DNA of 27,872 nt. Source: JBBQYA01 sp038209155 (lineage in GTDB: Bacteria; Bacteroidota; Bacteroidia; Sphingobacteriales; Sphingobacteriaceae). The stretch is taken from assembly GCA_038209155.1 (NCBI GenBank), contig JBBQYA010000032.1, forward strand, positions 1 through 27,872. Reading direction: 5' to 3'. Below the pieces are notes generated by a model. The model worked only from the letters and a program-made list of their open reading frames with translations. It searched no databases and was not told the origin of the DNA. How positions within the stretch are numbered: the first letter of the stretch is position 1; the number at the start of each line of letters is the position of its first letter. Made by a program: the position numbers and the translations under genes. Shown in pieces: positions 1-7,108 of this stretch.

Positions 1-1
1 T

Positions 2-463
2 GGTTTAGAAAATGGAAAAGCTGTAAAAGTTCAATTTACCAAAAGCATTTCTTTTGACTTCATTTTAGCAAAACGCAAAGAACTGTTAGAAGATTTAAAA
101 GTATTAGAATATCCAAAAGACCAAGTTTTAAATTATGAATCTAAGGAAATTTATAATCTGGTAGATGAAATGCCATATTTTATTGGTGGTGAAAAAGAGT
201 TAATTTCCTTTTTAAAAAGAAATACAAAATACCCTTTTAAAGCTCGCGAAAATGGAATTGCAGGAACAATTAAAGTTGGTTTTGTAATCGATGAAATTGG
301 AAAGCCAACAAATGTAAAAATTATTAAAGGTGGTTTGGGTAGTGGTTTAGAGGAAGAAGCAATTAGAATTACCAAAGCTATGCCCAATTGGATTCCCGGA
401 AAACTAAAAGGCAAACCGGTAAAGGTTCAAATGTCTCAATTCATTAAATTTTCTTTGCAATAG
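2..463 (+). CDS. TonB-family energy transducer, C-terminal part (5' end outside window)
   Basis: Reading frame open from the left edge to TAG at 461-463; the start lies outside the window. About the first 20 residues look like the tail of one TonB C-terminal domain (LENGKAVKVQF...SISF). A linker follows (about residues 25-55), and a complete second TonB_C domain fills the rest: DEMPYFIGGEKELISFL, YPFKARENGIAGTIKVGFVID, GLEEEAIRITKAMPNWIPGK. TonB_C domains contact the TonB box of outer-membrane receptors and pass on energy from ExbB/ExbD; tandem or extra TonB_C domains are frequent in Bacteroidota. The gene is followed by a third, decayed domain fragment and a terminator. Family assignment is firm. 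Which receptor it serves, and whether the missing N-terminus carries a membrane anchor, cannot be seen. Confidence 0.88.
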   Translation, partial: GLENGKAVKVQFTKSISFDFILAKRKELLEDLKVLEYPKDQVLNYESKEIYNLVDEMPYFIGGEKELISFLKRNTKYPFKARENGIAGTIKVGFVIDEIGKPTNVKIIKGGLGSGLEEEAIRITKAMPNWIPGKLKGKPVKVQMSQFIKFSLQ

Positions 464-498
464 AGTTTTTTGCAAAATATTTTATCAACACATTTTTG

Positions 499-639
499 AA
501 AAAGCTTCATCTTGGTGATGGTTTGGAGGAAGAAGCAATCCGAGTAATCAAAAATATGCCATCTTGGAAACCCGGTAAACAAAATGGACAGGTCGTTCGG
601 GTACAATATGTTTTTCCGGTGAGATTTATTTTGCGATAA
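499..639 (+). pseudogene. Relic of a TonB_C domain (C-terminal fragment)
   Basis: Just after the stop of the TonB-family gene, in another frame, the DNA encodes GDGLEEEAIRVIKNMPSWKPGK and then NGQVVRVQYVFPVRFIL up to TAA at 637-639. This matches the second half of the domain ending at 463 (GSGLEEEAIRITKAMPNWIPGK). It has no plausible start codon and lacks the first half of the domain (the PYFIGG...VGFVID part). It looks like what remained after deletion or unequal recombination between tandem TonB_C repeats, or the tail of a lost neighbouring tonB gene. Continued translation as part of a longer protein would need a frameshift, for which I see no signal. Confidence 0.7.
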
Positions 640-661
640 AAATACAAATTGAATTAATCTT

Positions 662-689
662 AAAACCTAATGAAATTTAGGTTTTTTTT
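662..689 (+). terminator. Rho-independent terminator after the TonB gene and relic
   Basis: AAAACCTAA (662-670) pairs perfectly with TTAGGTTTT (677-685) around a 6-nt loop, and the T-run continues to 689. The position after the TonB gene and relic fits. It also argues against the ATG at 670, inside the stem, being the start of the next gene. Confidence 0.75.
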
Positions 690-793
690 ATTAAATGATG
701 GTATTCCTATCGTTCATAAACCTATTTTTTTGTTTCTTTACTTCATAAAACCTCATTCAAAATTTGAAATTTTAATACTAAAATCAAGTTTTG

Positions 794-801
794 TAAGTTT
801 G
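794..801 (+). promoter_or_regulatory. Possible -7 promoter element before the small membrane gene
   Basis: TAAGTTTG fits the Bacteroidota -7 consensus TAnnTTTG and lies 9 nt before the ATG at 811, after the terminator. No TTG element lies at the usual 17-23 nt spacing upstream, and the leader would be very short, so this is a weak call. Confidence 0.25.
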
Positions 802-810
802 GAAGAAAAT

Positions 811-1026
811 ATGCGCGATCACAACAGACAGCCAATAATGCGAGCACAAATCATCATGGGTATAGTCATGGGTTTGGTTTATGTATGCTTAGGACTACTT
901 TTTATTTTTTATAAACCATTTTTAGTTCAATTTACACCTATACAAAAACTTTTGGCAGGTGCTTTTTTAATTCTTTATGGGTTATTTAGATTTTATCGGG
1001 TTTATAATATATATACCAAAGAATGA
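811..1026 (+). CDS. Small membrane protein, two predicted TM segments, upstream of the PstS-like gene
   Basis: A 71-residue protein beginning MRDHNRQPIM. Two hydrophobic stretches (about residues 10-33 and 42-60) suggest a small inner-membrane hairpin protein with a basic, tyrosine-rich tail. An in-frame ATG at 670 would add 47 residues, but that ATG lies inside the terminator stem and the added part is not protein-like, so I take 811, which has GGAAGA a few bases upstream. The stop overlaps the next start by 4 nt (ATGA at 1023), so it is translationally coupled to the PstS-like lipoprotein. From memory, this order (TonB, small membrane protein, PstS-like, TPR) recurs in Bacteroidota. I do not recognise a named family and assign no function. 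Confidence 0.75.
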   Translation: MRDHNRQPIMRAQIIMGIVMGLVYVCLGLLFIFYKPFLVQFTPIQKLLAGAFLILYGLFRFYRVYNIYTKE

Positions 1027-1961
1027 GGATTAAACTTATTAAATATGTCTGCTCTTTAATTGCATCAATAGTTATTTTTGGCTGTGCGGACAATCAAAAA
1101 AAAGCAGATACTGCTAATAGCGGTGAGATTTCTATAGCATGCGATGAAAATATAAAACCTATAATAGAAGCTCAAATAGACGTTTTTACAAGCATCTACT
1201 CCAAATCTGATTTTAAATTGAAGTCAAGCTCAGAACAAGATGTTTATAATTCATTTATGAATGATTCCACTCGCTTGATTATTGGTTTAAGGGAATTGAA
1301 TAAAAAAGAAACTGAGTTTTTTACTCAATCCAAACTTACTATAAAAACAAATGTGGTAGCCACAGATGCCATTGCTTTTGTGATGAATAAAAACCGTACA
1401 GATTCCAATATCACTTACCAAAATTTAGAGAAAATCTTAAATGGCACTATTCTAAACTGGAGTGATTTAGGTTCAAAAGAAGGAATTATTTCTGTGGTTT
1501 TAGATAATCCAGCATCTGGAAATGCCAGATATCTAAGAGAAAAATTAGGAGAAAATTCATTGAATGGTAAAAATATTTTTGCTGTAAATAGCGGTGCAGA
1601 AGTCATTTCCTTTATCCAAAAAAACGAAAATGCAATTGGAATAATTGGAGCAAACTGGTTGAGTGATACAGGAGATTCTATTTCCGACGATTATTTATCT
1701 AGAATAAAAGTATTAGCAATTTCTCCATCCAAAACCGAGAAAAATATTAATTTACCTTATTACAAACCTTTGCAAGGAGACTTGAGAGAAGGATATTATC
1801 CGTTCATAAGAAGCATTTTTGTGATAAGTAAAGAATCCAGAACTGGATTGGGTACGGGTTTTGCATCTTTCATGAAAAGTGAAAGAGGGCAAAGAATTTT
1901 TTTAAAAGGCGGACTCATGCCTATAATGATGCCGAGCCGCGAAATTCAATTTAATAATTAA
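1023..1961 (+). CDS. PstS-like phosphate-type substrate-binding lipoprotein
   Basis: 312 residues with a lipoprotein signal: basic start, hydrophobic core, cleavage before Cys21 (IVIFG-C). The body resembles the PBP-like/PstS domain: SGEISIACDENIKPIIEAQIDVF near the N-terminus, then ATDAIAFVMNK, LEKILNGTILNWSDLG and NPASGNARYLREK, and a C-terminal FASFMKSERGQRIFLKGGLMP. These are the anion-loop and hinge elements of phosphate ABC binding proteins. No pstC, pstA or pstB genes are adjacent; the neighbours are a TonB protein and a TPR protein. It may therefore work with TonB-driven uptake or as a sensor rather than in a classical Pst importer; that is inference. Start overlaps the upstream stop by 4 nt. 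Confidence 0.8.
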   Translation: MRIKLIKYVCSLIASIVIFGCADNQKKADTANSGEISIACDENIKPIIEAQIDVFTSIYSKSDFKLKSSSEQDVYNSFMNDSTRLIIGLRELNKKETEFFTQSKLTIKTNVVATDAIAFVMNKNRTDSNITYQNLEKILNGTILNWSDLGSKEGIISVVLDNPASGNARYLREKLGENSLNGKNIFAVNSGAEVISFIQKNENAIGIIGANWLSDTGDSISDDYLSRIKVLAISPSKTEKNINLPYYKPLQGDLREGYYPFIRSIFVISKESRTGLGTGFASFMKSERGQRIFLKGGLMPIMMPSREIQFNN

Positions 1962-1980
1962 AAGAATTAAAATTAAGATT

Positions 1981-3552
1981 ATGATGATAAAAAGGTTATT
2001 TAACGTGTTTGTGATAATGATTACCCTAGCAAGTTCAGCATTTGCTCAAAGTGCAATTGATGGAATGCAGGCAGTTCAAGTAGAAAAGTATGCTAAAGCA
2101 AAGTCGATTTTCCAAAGTTTAATAGAAAAAACGCCTACAGATGCACCTAACTACTATTTTTTGGGTGATATTTATTTACTAAATGAAGATGAAGACTCTG
2201 CAAAAATTTTCTTTGATAAAGGTATTGCAGCCAATCCATTACATCCTTACAGTTATATAGGATTGGGTAAAATTGAATTGAAGAAAGGAAACGATGCTGG
2301 AGCAAAGGCTAATTTTGAAAAAGCTGTTACTTTAGGTGGAGCAAAAGATTTTTTCACGCTTCTTTATATTGGTGAAGCTTACGCTAAAAAGAATTTTACA
2401 GAGGCATTGATTTATTTGAATCGTGCATTAAAATTAAATCCAAAAAGTCCAGAGTTATTTATAGCAATAGGTGATGTTTATTTAGAGAAAGATATGGGTA
2501 CAGAAGCTATTTTAAATTATGATAAAGCTTTTGCCATTAATAAAAACTTACCAAAAGTAAATTTAAGAATCGGACAAGTTTATAAGCGTGCTTTAAATTA
2601 CGATGCTTCTCAAGAATCTATTGAAAAGGCTATTGCAATAGATTCGAATTATTCCCCTGCATACAGAGAATTAGGAGAACTTTATTACAGTAGAGGAAAG
2701 TATGATAAGGCAATAGAGAACTACAAAAAATATGTAGATATGACCGACAATTCTTTCGATACTAGAGCTAGATATGCTTCTTTCTTGTTTTTGTCTAAAG
2801 ATTACAAAGCATCCGCTGAAGAAATTAATAATTTGATGAAAGCCGATAGTAGCAAATTTGTTTTATATCGTTTATTGGCCTATTCAGATTTTGAAACAGG
2901 AGATTTTGCAAGTGGCTTAGTAGCTATGGAAAAATTTTTTGCAAAAGCTCCCGAATCTAAAGTTTTAGGTAGCGATTATGAATATTTAGGAAAACTTCAG
3001 ATTAAATCTGGAAAAGATTCTTTAGGTATTAAAAGTTTAGAGAAAGCAATAACCTTGGATACGACTAAGTTAGATTCTTATACTGAACTAGGTGCTGCTT
3101 ATTACAAAATGAAGAAATTTGATGAATCCTCTAAGGCTTATCAGAAAAAAGTAGATGCTAAGAAAGCAACTGCAATTGATTATTTCTATTATGGCCGTTC
3201 ATTATATTTGAATAATGAGTTTGAGAAATCGGATTCTGCATTTGCTACTTTAAGCAGATCACAGCCCAATTTCCCAACAGCGTATTTGTACAGAGCCAGA
3301 ATTAATTCTAATATGGATAAAGACTCAAAACAAGGATTGGCAAAGCCCTTTTATGAAAAATTTATCGAACTTACCCCGATAGATCCAGCGAATGCCGCAA
3401 AAAATAAAAAGGAGTTGGTAGAAGCAAATTCTTACTTAGGTTATTATTATTTCCTTCAAAAAAATAATTCTCAATCTAAAGTTTTCTGGCAAAAAGTGAA
3501 AGAATTAGATCCAACTAATCAGCAGGCGACAGACGTTTTAAAACAATTGTGA
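1981..3552 (+). CDS. Periplasmic tetratricopeptide-repeat (TPR) protein
   Basis: 523 residues. An N-terminal signal peptide (about 1-23, ending SAFA-Q) predicts export. The rest is a continuous array of TPR-like helical pairs, with motifs such as AKSIFQSLIEKTPTDAPNYY, ALIYLNRALKLNPKSPELF, YSPAYRELGELYYSRGKYDK and DSYTELGAAYYKMKKFDESS. I estimate ten or more repeats to the C-terminus. TPRs are protein-binding scaffolds. It lies 19 bp after the PstS-like gene with a strong terminator behind it, so it is the last gene of that unit. A second ATG sits directly after the first (1984), so the start is uncertain by one codon. The partner is unknown. Confidence 0.85.
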   Translation: MMIKRLFNVFVIMITLASSAFAQSAIDGMQAVQVEKYAKAKSIFQSLIEKTPTDAPNYYFLGDIYLLNEDEDSAKIFFDKGIAANPLHPYSYIGLGKIELKKGNDAGAKANFEKAVTLGGAKDFFTLLYIGEAYAKKNFTEALIYLNRALKLNPKSPELFIAIGDVYLEKDMGTEAILNYDKAFAINKNLPKVNLRIGQVYKRALNYDASQESIEKAIAIDSNYSPAYRELGELYYSRGKYDKAIENYKKYVDMTDNSFDTRARYASFLFLSKDYKASAEEINNLMKADSSKFVLYRLLAYSDFETGDFASGLVAMEKFFAKAPESKVLGSDYEYLGKLQIKSGKDSLGIKSLEKAITLDTTKLDSYTELGAAYYKMKKFDESSKAYQKKVDAKKATAIDYFYYGRSLYLNNEFEKSDSAFATLSRSQPNFPTAYLYRARINSNMDKDSKQGLAKPFYEKFIELTPIDPANAAKNKKELVEANSYLGYYYFLQKNNSQSKVFWQKVKELDPTNQQATDVLKQL

Positions 3553-3561
3553 AAAACAAAC

Positions 3562-3596
3562 AAAAAAAGGTCGGCTTATTATCCGATCTTTTTTTT
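3562..3596 (+). terminator. Strong Rho-independent terminator after the TPR gene
   Basis: AAAAAAAGGTCGG (3562-3574) pairs with CCGATCTTTTTTT (3583-3595) with one G-T wobble and an 8-nt loop, and the T-run goes on to 3596. It starts 10 nt after the TPR stop codon and separates that unit from nuoA. Confidence 0.9.
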
Positions 3597-3625
3597 GCCA
3601 AAGCAAATAAATAAAAGAGGTTTAG

Positions 3626-3633
3626 TAGCTTTG
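3626..3633 (+). promoter_or_regulatory. Possible -7 promoter element for nuoA
   Basis: TAGCTTTG fits TAnnTTTG and lies 13 nt before the nuoA ATG, just after the terminator, where a new promoter is expected. No TTG at the usual distance is seen; the nearest is about 28 nt upstream. The same core recurs before nuoB (TAGCTTTTG). Confidence 0.4.
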
Positions 3634-3646
3634 AGAAATTTTAAAT

Positions 3647-4021
3647 ATGCAGGAATTACCAAGTTTACCATCTAATTTTTTACCAATTGCCATCCAAATT
3701 GCGGTTGCACTAGGTTTTGTGATCATCTCAATGTTGGTTACTCATGCCATTGGCCCTAAAAGAAGAGGTACAGATAAATTAATTCCCTTTGAATCGGGTA
3801 TAGAATCTATTGGAAATGCTAGACAACCTTTTTCTATTAAATACTTTTTGGTGGCCATTTTATTTGTGTTGTTTGATGTAGAGGTTATATTTATGTACCC
3901 TTGGGCTGTCAATTTTAGGGAATATGGTGTTCAAGGTTTAATAGAAATGTTTGTGTTTATGGGTTTACTCCTTTTAGGATTTTTATATATTCTCAAAAAA
4001 GGTGCATTGGATTGGGAATAA
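3647..4021 (+). CDS. nuoA: NADH-quinone oxidoreductase subunit A
   Basis: 124 residues, the usual size of NuoA (ND3), a membrane-arm subunit of respiratory complex I next to the quinone site. Three hydrophobic segments are visible (about residues 12-34, 64-85 and 96-115). The loop between helices 1 and 2 carries the family signature IPFESGIESIG (Glu49-Ser-Gly), and helix 2 has FVLFDVEVIFMYPW with the conserved acidic Asp77 and Glu79. It begins the nuoABCDE run and lies right after a terminator, so it probably has its own promoter. The gap to nuoB (96 bp) is unusually wide for this cluster and may hold a second promoter. Confidence 0.96.
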   Translation: MQELPSLPSNFLPIAIQIAVALGFVIISMLVTHAIGPKRRGTDKLIPFESGIESIGNARQPFSIKYFLVAILFVLFDVEVIFMYPWAVNFREYGVQGLIEMFVFMGLLLLGFLYILKKGALDWE

Positions 4022-4066
4022 GGATAAAGATTCTAAATTATTATTCTAAAACTTTCTACCTCTATT

Positions 4067-4094
4067 TTGTTATATTTTTACACCGTTAGCTTTT
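4067..4094 (+). promoter_or_regulatory. Candidate Bacteroidota-type promoter for nuoB
   Basis: TTG at 4067-4069, 17-nt spacer, then TAGCTTTT at 4087-4094 followed by G. This is one base from the -7 consensus TAnnTTTG, with permitted spacing to the -33 TTG. It lies in the 96-bp gap between nuoA and nuoB. Of the promoter candidates in this window it is the only one with both elements. Confidence 0.45.
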
Positions 4095-4117
4095 GCTTAC
4101 GTTAAAATGAAGAAAAA

Positions 4118-4660
4118 ATGAGTTCAGTAAATATTGTTAAAGCTCCTGCGGGAGTTGAGGGTTCAGGGTTTTTTGCTACCAAATTTGATGAAGTAGTTGG
4201 ATTGGCTCGCTCACATTCTTTATGGCCTTTACCATTTGCAACCTCTTGCTGTGGAATTGAATTTATGGCAACGTTAGGTTCTCACTACGATTTAGCAAGA
4301 TTTGGTTCTGAAAGAAATAGTTTCTCTCCACGTCAAGCCGATTTATTGATGGTTATGGGAACCATTGCAAAAAAAATGGCTCCAGTATTACGCCAAGTTT
4401 ATATTCAAATGGCAGAACCAAGATGGGTAATGGCAGTTGGAGCTTGCGCATCTAGTGGAGGTATTTTTGATACTTATAGCGTTTTGCAAGGAATTGACGA
4501 AATAATTCCAGTTGATGTATACGTTCCAGGTTGCCCACCTCGTCCAGAAGGAATTATAGATGGTTTTAATCGAATTCAAGATTTAGTTCGCTCAGAATCT
4601 ACCAGAAGGAGAAATTCTGAAGAATATCAAAATTTAATGTCTTTGTATAATATTCAATAA
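4118..4660 (+). CDS. nuoB: NADH-quinone oxidoreductase subunit B
   Basis: 180 residues. NuoB holds cluster N2, the last [4Fe-4S] centre, which passes electrons to quinone at the junction of the two complex I arms. All four ligands are visible: the tandem pair Cys44-Cys45 (TSCCGIEF), Cys110 (GACASSGG) and Cys139 (PGCPPRPE). The stretch DLARFGSERNSFSPRQADLLMV is classical for the family. The start ATG overlaps the stop of a four-codon ATG-AAG-AAA-AAA-TGA at 4107-4121, which may be chance in A-rich DNA. nuoC follows after 3 bp, so the two are surely co-transcribed. Confidence 0.97.
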   Translation: MSSVNIVKAPAGVEGSGFFATKFDEVVGLARSHSLWPLPFATSCCGIEFMATLGSHYDLARFGSERNSFSPRQADLLMVMGTIAKKMAPVLRQVYIQMAEPRWVMAVGACASSGGIFDTYSVLQGIDEIIPVDVYVPGCPPRPEGIIDGFNRIQDLVRSESTRRRNSEEYQNLMSLYNIQ

Positions 4661-4663
4661 AAA

Positions 4664-5158
4664 ATGATTGAAAATCAGGTTGTTTTAGATTTATTGAATA
4701 AAAAATTTACAGATGAGATCAAAAATGTAACTGAGCCTTATGGTTTATTGACTTTTGAAACTACTAAAGACAGCATCATTCCTATGTTAAATGATTTGTA
4801 TACTTCGGAATACAAATTTCAATACTTAACAGATATTTGTGGTATTCATTATCCAGAGAATGAATTGCAATTAGGTGTTATTTATCATGTTCATAGTTTG
4901 CAATTCAATAAAAGAATACGAATTAAAGTATTTCTTGATGAAAAAAGTCCAGAAATACCAACAGCAACTACGCTTTTCAAAGCGGCAAATTGGATGGAAA
5001 GAGAAACTTACGATTTTTTTGGAATCAATTTTACTGGTCATCCCAATCTGTCAAGAATATTGAATGTAGATGATATGGTGGCTTTCCCTATGAGAAAAGA
5101 ACACCCACTAGAAGACCCAAATAGAATAGACAAAAAAGATGAATTCTTTGGAAGATAA
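4664..5158 (+). CDS. nuoC: NADH-quinone oxidoreductase subunit C (30 kDa subunit)
   Basis: 164 residues, a peripheral-arm subunit of complex I that packs against NuoD and carries no cofactor. The signature lies near the C-terminus: WMERETYDFFGINFTGHPNLSRIL, matching the ERExxDxxGxxFxGHPxLxRIL pattern, followed by FPMRKEHPLED. It starts 3 bp after nuoB and ends 1 bp before the chosen nuoD start. NuoC and NuoD are separate here, unlike the fused NuoCD of enterobacteria. Start is the first ATG after the nuoB stop. Confidence 0.96.
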   Translation: MIENQVVLDLLNKKFTDEIKNVTEPYGLLTFETTKDSIIPMLNDLYTSEYKFQYLTDICGIHYPENELQLGVIYHVHSLQFNKRIRIKVFLDEKSPEIPTATTLFKAANWMERETYDFFGINFTGHPNLSRILNVDDMVAFPMRKEHPLEDPNRIDKKDEFFGR

Positions 5159-5159
5159 T

Positions 5160-6377
5160 ATGAGTGAAATAAATCACCCAATAACAACGGACAATGATCC
5201 TCAAGATGAGCTCATTACCTTAAATTTAGGCCCTACACATCCTGCAACTCATGGAGTTTTCCAAAATGTATTGCAAATGGATGGCGAACGAATTGTAAGC
5301 GCAGTTTCCACCATTGGATACATCCACAGAGCATTTGAAAAAATTGCAGAGCATCGCCCATTTTATCAAATAACACCTCTTACTGATAGATTAAACTATT
5401 GTTCATCTCCCATCAATAATATGGGATGGCATCTTACCGTAGAGAAAATGCTGGGTATAGAGACTCCAAAAAGAGTTGATTACTTAAGAGTGATCATTAT
5501 GGAACTTTCTAGAATTTCAGATCATTTAATTTGCAACGGTATTTTAGGAGTGGATTCAGGTGCATATTCTGGTTTCCTATATTTATTTCAAGAGAGAGAA
5601 AAAATCTATGAAATTTACGAAGAGGTTTGTGGATCTAGGCTAACTACCAATTTTGGTAGAGTAGGTGGATTCGAAAGAAATTTTAATGAAATAGCTTTTG
5701 CTAAAATAAACAAATTCATAAAAGAATTTCCGCCAGTTTACAAGCAATTCGAAGAGTTATTCAATAGGAATAGAATTTTTATTGATCGTTGTGTGGGTGT
5801 GGGAGCAGTTTCTGCAGAAGACGCTTTAAACTACGGTTGGAGTGGTCCTATTTTGAGGGCAACTGGAGTTGATTACGATGTTCGAGCTATGGAACCTTAT
5901 TCTTCTTATCAAGATTTTGATTTTGAAATTCCAGTAGGTACTAATGGAGATACTTATGATCGTTTTATTGTAAGAAACGAAGAAGTATGGCAAAGTATGA
6001 GATTAATAGAGCAAGCCATGAAAAAACTGGAAAAAGAGGATTCTTCCATTTTTCATGCAGAAGTTCCTGAATTTTATTTGCCTCCAAAAGAAGAAGTATA
6101 CAATAATATGGAAGCATTAATTTTCCATTTCAAAATCGTAATGGGAGAAGTTCCCAACCCTAAAACAGAAATTTACCAAGCAGTAGAAGGTGGAAACGGT
6201 GAATTAGGGTTTTATATGGTAACAGATGGAGGCAGATCCCCTTACCGATTGCATTTTAGAAGACCAAGTTTTATTAATTACCAAGCATTTGCAGATATTT
6301 CAGTTGGTTCTCTTTTGTCAGATGCGATACTTACTATGAGTAGTTTGAATGTGATTGCAGGAGAACTCGACGCTTAA
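5160..6377 (+). CDS. nuoD: NADH-quinone oxidoreductase subunit D (49 kDa subunit)
   Basis: About 405 residues, normal for a stand-alone NuoD. It forms the quinone pocket with NuoB. The N-terminal signature LNLGPTHPATHG, the helix DRLNYCSSPINNMGWHLTVEK, GRVGGFERNF and the C-terminal region RLHFRRPSFINYQAF...GSLLSDAIL...GELDA are all present. An in-frame ATG at 5139 would add 7 residues overlapping nuoC. The ATG at 5160 directly follows the nuoC TAA and gives MSEINHP, so I prefer it. nuoE follows with a 7-bp gap. The C-terminus ends GELDA where many homologues end in GE.DR, a small variation. Confidence 0.96.
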   Translation: MSEINHPITTDNDPQDELITLNLGPTHPATHGVFQNVLQMDGERIVSAVSTIGYIHRAFEKIAEHRPFYQITPLTDRLNYCSSPINNMGWHLTVEKMLGIETPKRVDYLRVIIMELSRISDHLICNGILGVDSGAYSGFLYLFQEREKIYEIYEEVCGSRLTTNFGRVGGFERNFNEIAFAKINKFIKEFPPVYKQFEELFNRNRIFIDRCVGVGAVSAEDALNYGWSGPILRATGVDYDVRAMEPYSSYQDFDFEIPVGTNGDTYDRFIVRNEEVWQSMRLIEQAMKKLEKEDSSIFHAEVPEFYLPPKEEVYNNMEALIFHFKIVMGEVPNPKTEIYQAVEGGNGELGFYMVTDGGRSPYRLHFRRPSFINYQAFADISVGSLLSDAILTMSSLNVIAGELDA

Positions 6378-6384
6378 ATTTACT

Positions 6385-6912
6385 ATGAATACATCAACAA
6401 TTCAATTTTCGACAGCACGATTACAAGAAATTCAGGATTTAATAAAAAGATATCCTGCAGATAAATCAAAGTCGGCATTAATACCCATGCTACACATGGC
6501 TCAAGCAGATTTTGATGGCTGGCTCAGTCCAGAATCAATGGATTATATTGCCAGTATTTTAGAAATTGAACCCATTGAAGTCTATGAAGTAGCCAGTTTT
6601 TATTCGATGTTCAATCTTAAGCCGGTAGGAAAATTCGTTTTAGAAATCTGTCACACTGGCCCGTGTATGGTTGTCGGAGTAGAAAAAATAATTTCTTATT
6701 TAGAGAATACTTTAAACATAAAAAAAGGACAAACGACCGAGGATAAATTGTTTACTATCAAAACAGTAGAATGCCTTGGCTCTTGTGGAACCGCTCCAAT
6801 GTTGCAATGTGGATCTAAATATTACGAAAATCTAACTGAAGATAAAGTAGATCAACTATTAGAAGTATTTAGAAATACCGAAAAGAGACCAGCTTATACA
6901 GATTTGGATTAA
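6385..6912 (+). CDS. nuoE: NADH-quinone oxidoreductase subunit E (24 kDa, [2Fe-2S])
   Basis: 175 residues from the ATG at 6385; an earlier in-frame ATG at 6355 lies inside nuoD and adds ten unlikely residues. NuoE binds cluster N1a next to the FMN-bearing NuoF. All four ligands are present: Cys89 and Cys94 (CHTGPC), then Cys130 and Cys134 (ECLGSCGTAP). The preceding helical part (YEVASFYSMFNLKPVGK) is typical. NuoE normally works with NuoF, yet no nuoF follows: the next gene is ruvX after a 196-bp gap with a possible terminator. Confidence 0.95.
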   Translation: MNTSTIQFSTARLQEIQDLIKRYPADKSKSALIPMLHMAQADFDGWLSPESMDYIASILEIEPIEVYEVASFYSMFNLKPVGKFVLEICHTGPCMVVGVEKIISYLENTLNIKKGQTTEDKLFTIKTVECLGSCGTAPMLQCGSKYYENLTEDKVDQLLEVFRNTEKRPAYTDLD

Positions 6913-7000
6913 AGTTTTTCATTCTAAACAGGATTTAATTTTTTTTAGCGCATAGTCCACATAGCTAAATTATGAATTCAACTACTAAATTCTTATAAAT

Positions 7001-7024
7001 AAAGCCTAATTCGTTTGGTTTTTT
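7001..7024 (+). terminator. Possible terminator after nuoE
   Basis: AAAGCCTAA (7001-7009) and TTTGGTTTT (7014-7022) can pair around a TTCG loop with one T-T mismatch and one G-T wobble, and T residues run to 7024. The stem is weaker than the one at 3562, but it lies between nuoE and ruvX and would close the nuo transcript. Confidence 0.45.
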
Positions 7025-7094
7025 GTTGTTTACATAATAAAAATCAAAACCTAGAAATATTTAATTCCACATGGCGACAACAGAAATAGAATTT

Positions 7095-7102
7095 TAGATT
7101 TG
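7095..7102 (+). promoter_or_regulatory. Possible -7 promoter element before ruvX
   Basis: TAGATTTG fits TAnnTTTG exactly and ends 6 nt before the ruvX ATG. A start site 5-8 nt downstream would make the message leaderless or nearly so. No TTG partner at 17-23 nt is seen. Chance occurrence is possible in such AT-rich DNA. Confidence 0.25.
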
Positions 7103-7108
7103 TAGAAG

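Noticed and set aside
670..810. N-terminal extension of the small membrane protein from the ATG at 670
   Set aside because: The ATG lies within a perfect terminator stem, and the added 47 residues are low-complexity and not protein-like; the ATG at 811 is better.
5139..5159. Earlier nuoD start at 5139
   Set aside because: It adds MNSLEDN overlapping nuoC; the ATG at 5160 follows the nuoC stop directly and gives the usual N-terminus.
6355..6384. Earlier nuoE start at 6355
   Set aside because: It would lie inside the nuoD end and adds ten residues without family similarity.
7071..7097. Tiny ORF (ATG GCG ACA ... TAG, 8 codons) before ruvX
   Set aside because: No ribosome-binding site, no conserved features and too short to judge; probably chance.
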